From positions 434,001 to 498,000 of the forward strand of contig NZ_BJTG01000004.1 in the NCBI RefSeq assembly GCF_013340205.1: a stretch of DNA of 64,000 bases. The letters run 5' to 3'. The translations under genes were made by a program, and so were the position numbers. The DNA comes from Anaeromyxobacter diazotrophicus (GTDB lineage Bacteria; Myxococcota; Myxococcia; Myxococcales; Anaeromyxobacteraceae). Each line of letters begins with the position of its first letter. Within the stretch, counting starts at the first letter, position 1. The notes beneath the pieces were generated by a model. It worked only from the letters and a program-made list of their open reading frames with translations. It was not told the origin of the DNA and ran no database searches. Positions 61,475 through 64,000 of this stretch are shown here, piece after piece.

Positions 61475-62376
61475 CGGTAATCCTCCGTGGCCGCGACCGG
61501 TCCCTCGCCGAGGGTCGCCTTGGCCTCGACCACGATCTCCGCGCCCGCGCCCGCCTCGTCGGCCGACGCCTGGTAGATGCGGATGAGCTTCAGCTTCGCC
61601 ATCTCGAGCAGCGCCAGGAAGGTGGCGAGCACCGTCCCCCGCGTCGGCCGCTCCTCCCCGCCCCCGAGCAGCTCCTCGAACGACACCCGCCGCCGCAGGC
61701 GCAGCACCTCGGCCACGCGCGAGATGGCGTCGGTGATGGAGAGCCGGTCGGTCACCACCTCGTGGCCGAAGCCGGGCTTGGCGTGCGCGAGCGCGCGGTC
61801 GAGCGCCTCGATGAGCTTGAACACCGAGACGTCGGCCAGGCCCTCCGGCCCCTCCGGCGCCTGCACCGGCGGCGCGCGCACCTGGCGCGCGAAGACGTCG
61901 CGGTCGAGCAGGTCGTGCTGGGCGAGGTCCTCCGCCGCCGCCTTGTACTTCTGGTACTCGAGCAGCCGCCGCACCAGCTCCGCCCGCGGATCGACCCCGG
62001 CCGCCTCGTCCGCCGGCGCGTCCTCGGCCACCTCGGTGCGCGGCAGGAGCAGCTTGCTCTTCATGAGGATGAGCTGCGCCGCCATGTGCAGGAACTCGCC
62101 CGCGATGTCGATGTCGAGCTGCCGCATCGCCTCGAGCGTCGCCAGGTAACCCTCGGTGATGCGGGCGATGGGGATGTCGAACAGATCGAGCTGGTGCTCC
62201 TTCACCAGGTGGAGGAGCAGGTCGAGCGGGCCCTCGAACGGGGGCTGCCCGTCCTTCACCGAGGGCAGCGTGACGCGGAAGGCGTCGAGCGCGGCGCGGC
62301 CGGGCGCGCCCTCGCCCTCGCCCTCGGCGGCGTGATCGCCCGGGGCGACCGCCTGCTGTGCCGGCGCCTTCGACAT
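61471..62376 (-). CDS. scpA: Segregation and condensation protein ScpA
   Basis: Kleisin subunit bridging the SMC heads. The 301-residue protein has FEGPLDLLLHLVKEHQLDLFDIPIARIT near residue 42, the family hallmark, and a C-terminal winged helix (RGTVLATFLALLEMAKLKLIRIYQ). The acidic N-terminal arm is typical of this phylum. It overlaps scpB by ATGA-like coupling. Confidence 0.95.
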   Translation of the reverse strand: MSKAPAQQAVAPGDHAAEGEGEGAPGRAALDAFRVTLPSVKDGQPPFEGPLDLLLHLVKEHQLDLFDIPIARITEGYLATLEAMRQLDIDIAGEFLHMAAQLILMKSKLLLPRTEVAEDAPADEAAGVDPRAELVRRLLEYQKYKAAAEDLAQHDLLDRDVFARQVRAPPVQAPEGPEGLADVSVFKLIEALDRALAHAKPGFGHEVVTDRLSITDAISRVAEVLRLRRRVSFEELLGGGEERPTRGTVLATFLALLEMAKLKLIRIYQASADEAGAGAEIVVEAKATLGEGPVAATEDYR

Positions 62377-62398
62377 CCCGCTCCCGCGCGCCGCCCGC

Positions 62399-63382
62399 CT
62401 ACAGCTTCATCGCGGCGCGGACCTCTTCCATGGTGCGCGCCGCGGCCGCCCGCGCCTTGCGGGTCCCGAGCTGCACCAGCTCCTCGACCTCCTGCGGGCG
62501 GGCCAGCAGCGCCTCGCGCCGCTCGCGCAGCGCGTCCTGCGCCGGCCCCAGCGTCTCGAGCAGCCGCTTCTTGCAGTCGACGCAGCCGATCCCGGCCGAG
62601 CGGCAGCCCGCGTACATCCAGGCGATGGTCTCGGGGGTCGAGTAGACCTTGTGCAGGAAGCCGATGCCGCAGACGTCGGGCTCGCCCGGGTCGGTGCGGC
62701 GCTTGCGGGCCGGGTCGGTCGCCATCGGCATGATCTTCTTCGCCGTCTCCTCGGCCGACTCGCCGAGGTGGATGGCGTTGCCGTAGCTCTTCGACATCTT
62801 CCGGCCGTCGGTGCCCAGGATCTTGGGCGCGCTGGTGAGCAGCGGCGCCGGCTCGGGGAACACCTGCCCGTAGTGGAAGTTGAAGCGCCGCGCGATCTCG
62901 CGCGCGAGCTCGAGGTGCGTCACCTGGTCGGCGCCCACCGGGACGCGGGTGGCCTTGTACAGGATGATGTCGGCCGTCATCAGCACCGGGTAGCCGAGGA
63001 AGCCGTAGAGGGCGAGGTCGCGGTCGGTGATGTTCTCCCGCATCTCCTTGTAGGTGGGCGAGCGCTCGAGCCACCCCAGCGGCGTGATCATGCCGAGCAG
63101 GAGGAAGAGCTCCGCGTGCTCCTTCACCTGGCTCTGGACGAAGAGCGTGGCCTTCTGGGGGTCGATGCCGGCGGCGAGGAAGTCGACGAACATCTCGCGC
63201 TCGGCCTGCTTGATCGACTCGGTCTGGTGGTAGCTCGTGGTGAGCGCGTGCCAGTCGGCGCTGAAGAAGAAGCAGGTGGCCTCGTCCTGCAGCCGCACCC
63301 AGTTCGCGAGCGCGCCGTGGAGGTGGCCGAGGTGGAGGCGCCCGGTGGGGCGCATGCCTGAGACGACGATGGGCTTGGTCAT
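62399..63382 (-). CDS. trpS: Tryptophanyl-tRNA synthetase
   Basis: Charges tRNA-Trp. The 327-residue class I synthetase has the HIGH-type motif RLHLGHLHG at about residues 14-22, GADQ near 145 and KMSKSYGN near 192. Four cysteines near the end of the catalytic region (VCGIGF, AGCRSAGIGCVDCKK) may bind a metal cluster, as in some bacterial TrpRS. ATG 63382 begins the conserved KPIVVSGMRPTG. It sits 17 bases after the site-2 protease gene. Confidence 0.95.
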   Translation of the reverse strand: MTKPIVVSGMRPTGRLHLGHLHGALANWVRLQDEATCFFFSADWHALTTSYHQTESIKQAEREMFVDFLAAGIDPQKATLFVQSQVKEHAELFLLLGMITPLGWLERSPTYKEMRENITDRDLALYGFLGYPVLMTADIILYKATRVPVGADQVTHLELAREIARRFNFHYGQVFPEPAPLLTSAPKILGTDGRKMSKSYGNAIHLGESAEETAKKIMPMATDPARKRRTDPGEPDVCGIGFLHKVYSTPETIAWMYAGCRSAGIGCVDCKKRLLETLGPAQDALRERREALLARPQEVEELVQLGTRKARAAAARTMEEVRAAMKL

Positions 63383-63399
63383 GGTGGGATGAGCCCTCG

Positions 63400-64000
63400 C
63401 TACGCGCCCGCGACCGCGCCGAGCAGCCGGTTGAGGAGCCCGTACACGGCCCCCATCGGCCCGGCCATGATGTACCGGGCGCCGATGAAGACGGCGATGA
63501 GCACGAACGGGGCGAAGCGCGTGAAGCTCTCCCACGCGCCGCGGAACCGCAGCGGCAGCATGCCCTCCAGCACGCGGCTGCCGTCGAGCGGCGGGACGGG
63601 GATCATGTTGAAGATGGCCAGCGCGACGTTCAGCTGGATCATCATCCCGAGGAGCTCGCCGGTGCCGGAGCCGCGCGAGATGGCCTCCGGGTAGTACCGG
63701 TAGCCGAGCCCCATCACGACGGTGCAGAGGACGGCCAGCGCGACGTTCGAGAGCGGCCCGGCGGCGGCGGTGAGCATGGTGCCGGTGCTCATCCGGATGC
63801 TCCGGCGGAACCGCGCCGGGTTGATGGGGACGGGCTTCGCCCAGCCGAACGGGATCCCGAGCAGCGGCAGGAGCAGCGTGCCGATGGGGTCGATGTGCGC
63901 CAGGGGGTTGAGCGTGAGGCGGCCCGACCGCTCGGCCGTGTCGTCGCCGAGCTTCCAGGCCGACCAGGCGTGCGCGAACTCGTGCACGGACAAGGAGAGG
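63400..64000 (-). CDS. Site-2 protease family (M50) membrane peptidase, N-terminus outside window
   Basis: At least 200 residues of a polytopic zinc metalloprotease. HEFAHAW at the very start of the visible part is the catalytic HExxH, and [16 protein letters not shown] carries the third ligand Asp. Homologues of this compact type cleave within membranes; the substrate is unknown. The frame is open at position 64000, so the true start and the first helix are outside the window. It precedes trpS in the same direction. Confidence 0.9.
   Translation of the reverse strand, partial: LSLSVHEFAHAWSAWKLGDDTAERSGRLTLNPLAHIDPIGTLLLPLLGIPFGWAKPVPINPARFRRSIRMSTGTMLTAAAGPLSNVALAVLCTVVMGLGYRYYPEAISRGSGTGELLGMMIQLNVALAIFNMIPVPPLDGSRVLEGMLPLRFRGAWESFTRFAPFVLIAVFIGARYIMAGPMGAVYGLLNRLLGAVAGA

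Overview
This window is very GC-rich bacterial chromosome with tightly packed genes, many GTG starts and many ATGA/GTGA stop-start overlaps. The gene set suggests a member of the Myxococcota, probably Anaeromyxobacter or a close relative. The evidence is the run rnc, two cyclophilins, era, der, YfgM-like, BamB-like; the run trpS-scpA-scpB-rluB; a c-type multihaem protein; Mla-type lipid transport; and B12-dependent acyl-CoA mutase chemistry. The taxon is inferred from content, not from a marker gene.

Layout. 0-5 kb: a HAD 5'-nucleotidase (cut by the left edge), an XRE regulator, a paired M16 protease operon and an RluA-type pseudouridine synthase. 5-10 kb: alanine racemase and an Mla-like operon (permease, ATPase, long MCE protein). 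10-14.4 kb, minus strand: a complete MacA/MacB/TolC-type efflux system. 14.5-18 kb: a thioredoxin-like protein, YacG, a D-2-hydroxyacid dehydrogenase, a PHP phosphatase and a flippase-like membrane protein. 18-20.5 kb, accessory: two tiny overlapping genes behind a strong palindromic operator, a divergent SDR/TetR pair with two matching operators, and a lower-GC secreted protein beside tRNA-Met. 20.8-31.4 kb: an acyl-CoA mutase large subunit with isobutyryl-CoA mutase signature residues, an ECF sigma/anti-sigma operon with DUF3106 and beta-barrel genes, a lipoprotein, a PLC/P1-nuclease-like metalloenzyme, then the B12-binding mutase subunit with HMG-CoA lyase and an enoyl-CoA hydratase. 31.4-32.6 kb: a REP-associated tyrosine transposase (RAYT) flanked by inverted clusters of a short repeat. 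A third cluster of that repeat lies at 42.1 kb.

32.6-41.5 kb: a response regulator, MeaB, RNase III, cyclophilins, Era, Der, YfgM/BamB-like proteins and MutT. 42.3-44.6 kb: a Tat-exported FMN hydroxyacid-oxidase-like protein carrying a four-Cys motif, followed by a fusion of three c-haem sites with a phosphate-binding-protein fold. This is the best candidate for an undescribed redox module. 45-50 kb, minus strand: a DEAD-box helicase, a B12/radical SAM protein, a split ChrA transporter and a MerR regulator. 50-55 kb: crotonase and 3-hydroxybutyryl-CoA dehydrogenase, Mrp and RtcA. 55-59.4 kb: an anion transporter and a second ECF sigma/anti-sigma pair with an STN/beta-helix membrane protein. 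59.5-64 kb: rluB-scpB-scpA-trpS and a site-2 protease cut by the right edge.

How the genes connect. The mutase subunits, MeaB, HMG-CoA lyase, two crotonases and the 3-hydroxyacyl-CoA dehydrogenase fit branched-chain amino acid and butyryl-CoA metabolism. Mla, MacAB-TolC, YfgM/BamB, the lipoproteins and the two ECF operons make much of the window an envelope-maintenance neighbourhood. The remaining strings are core RNA, ribosome and chromosome housekeeping.
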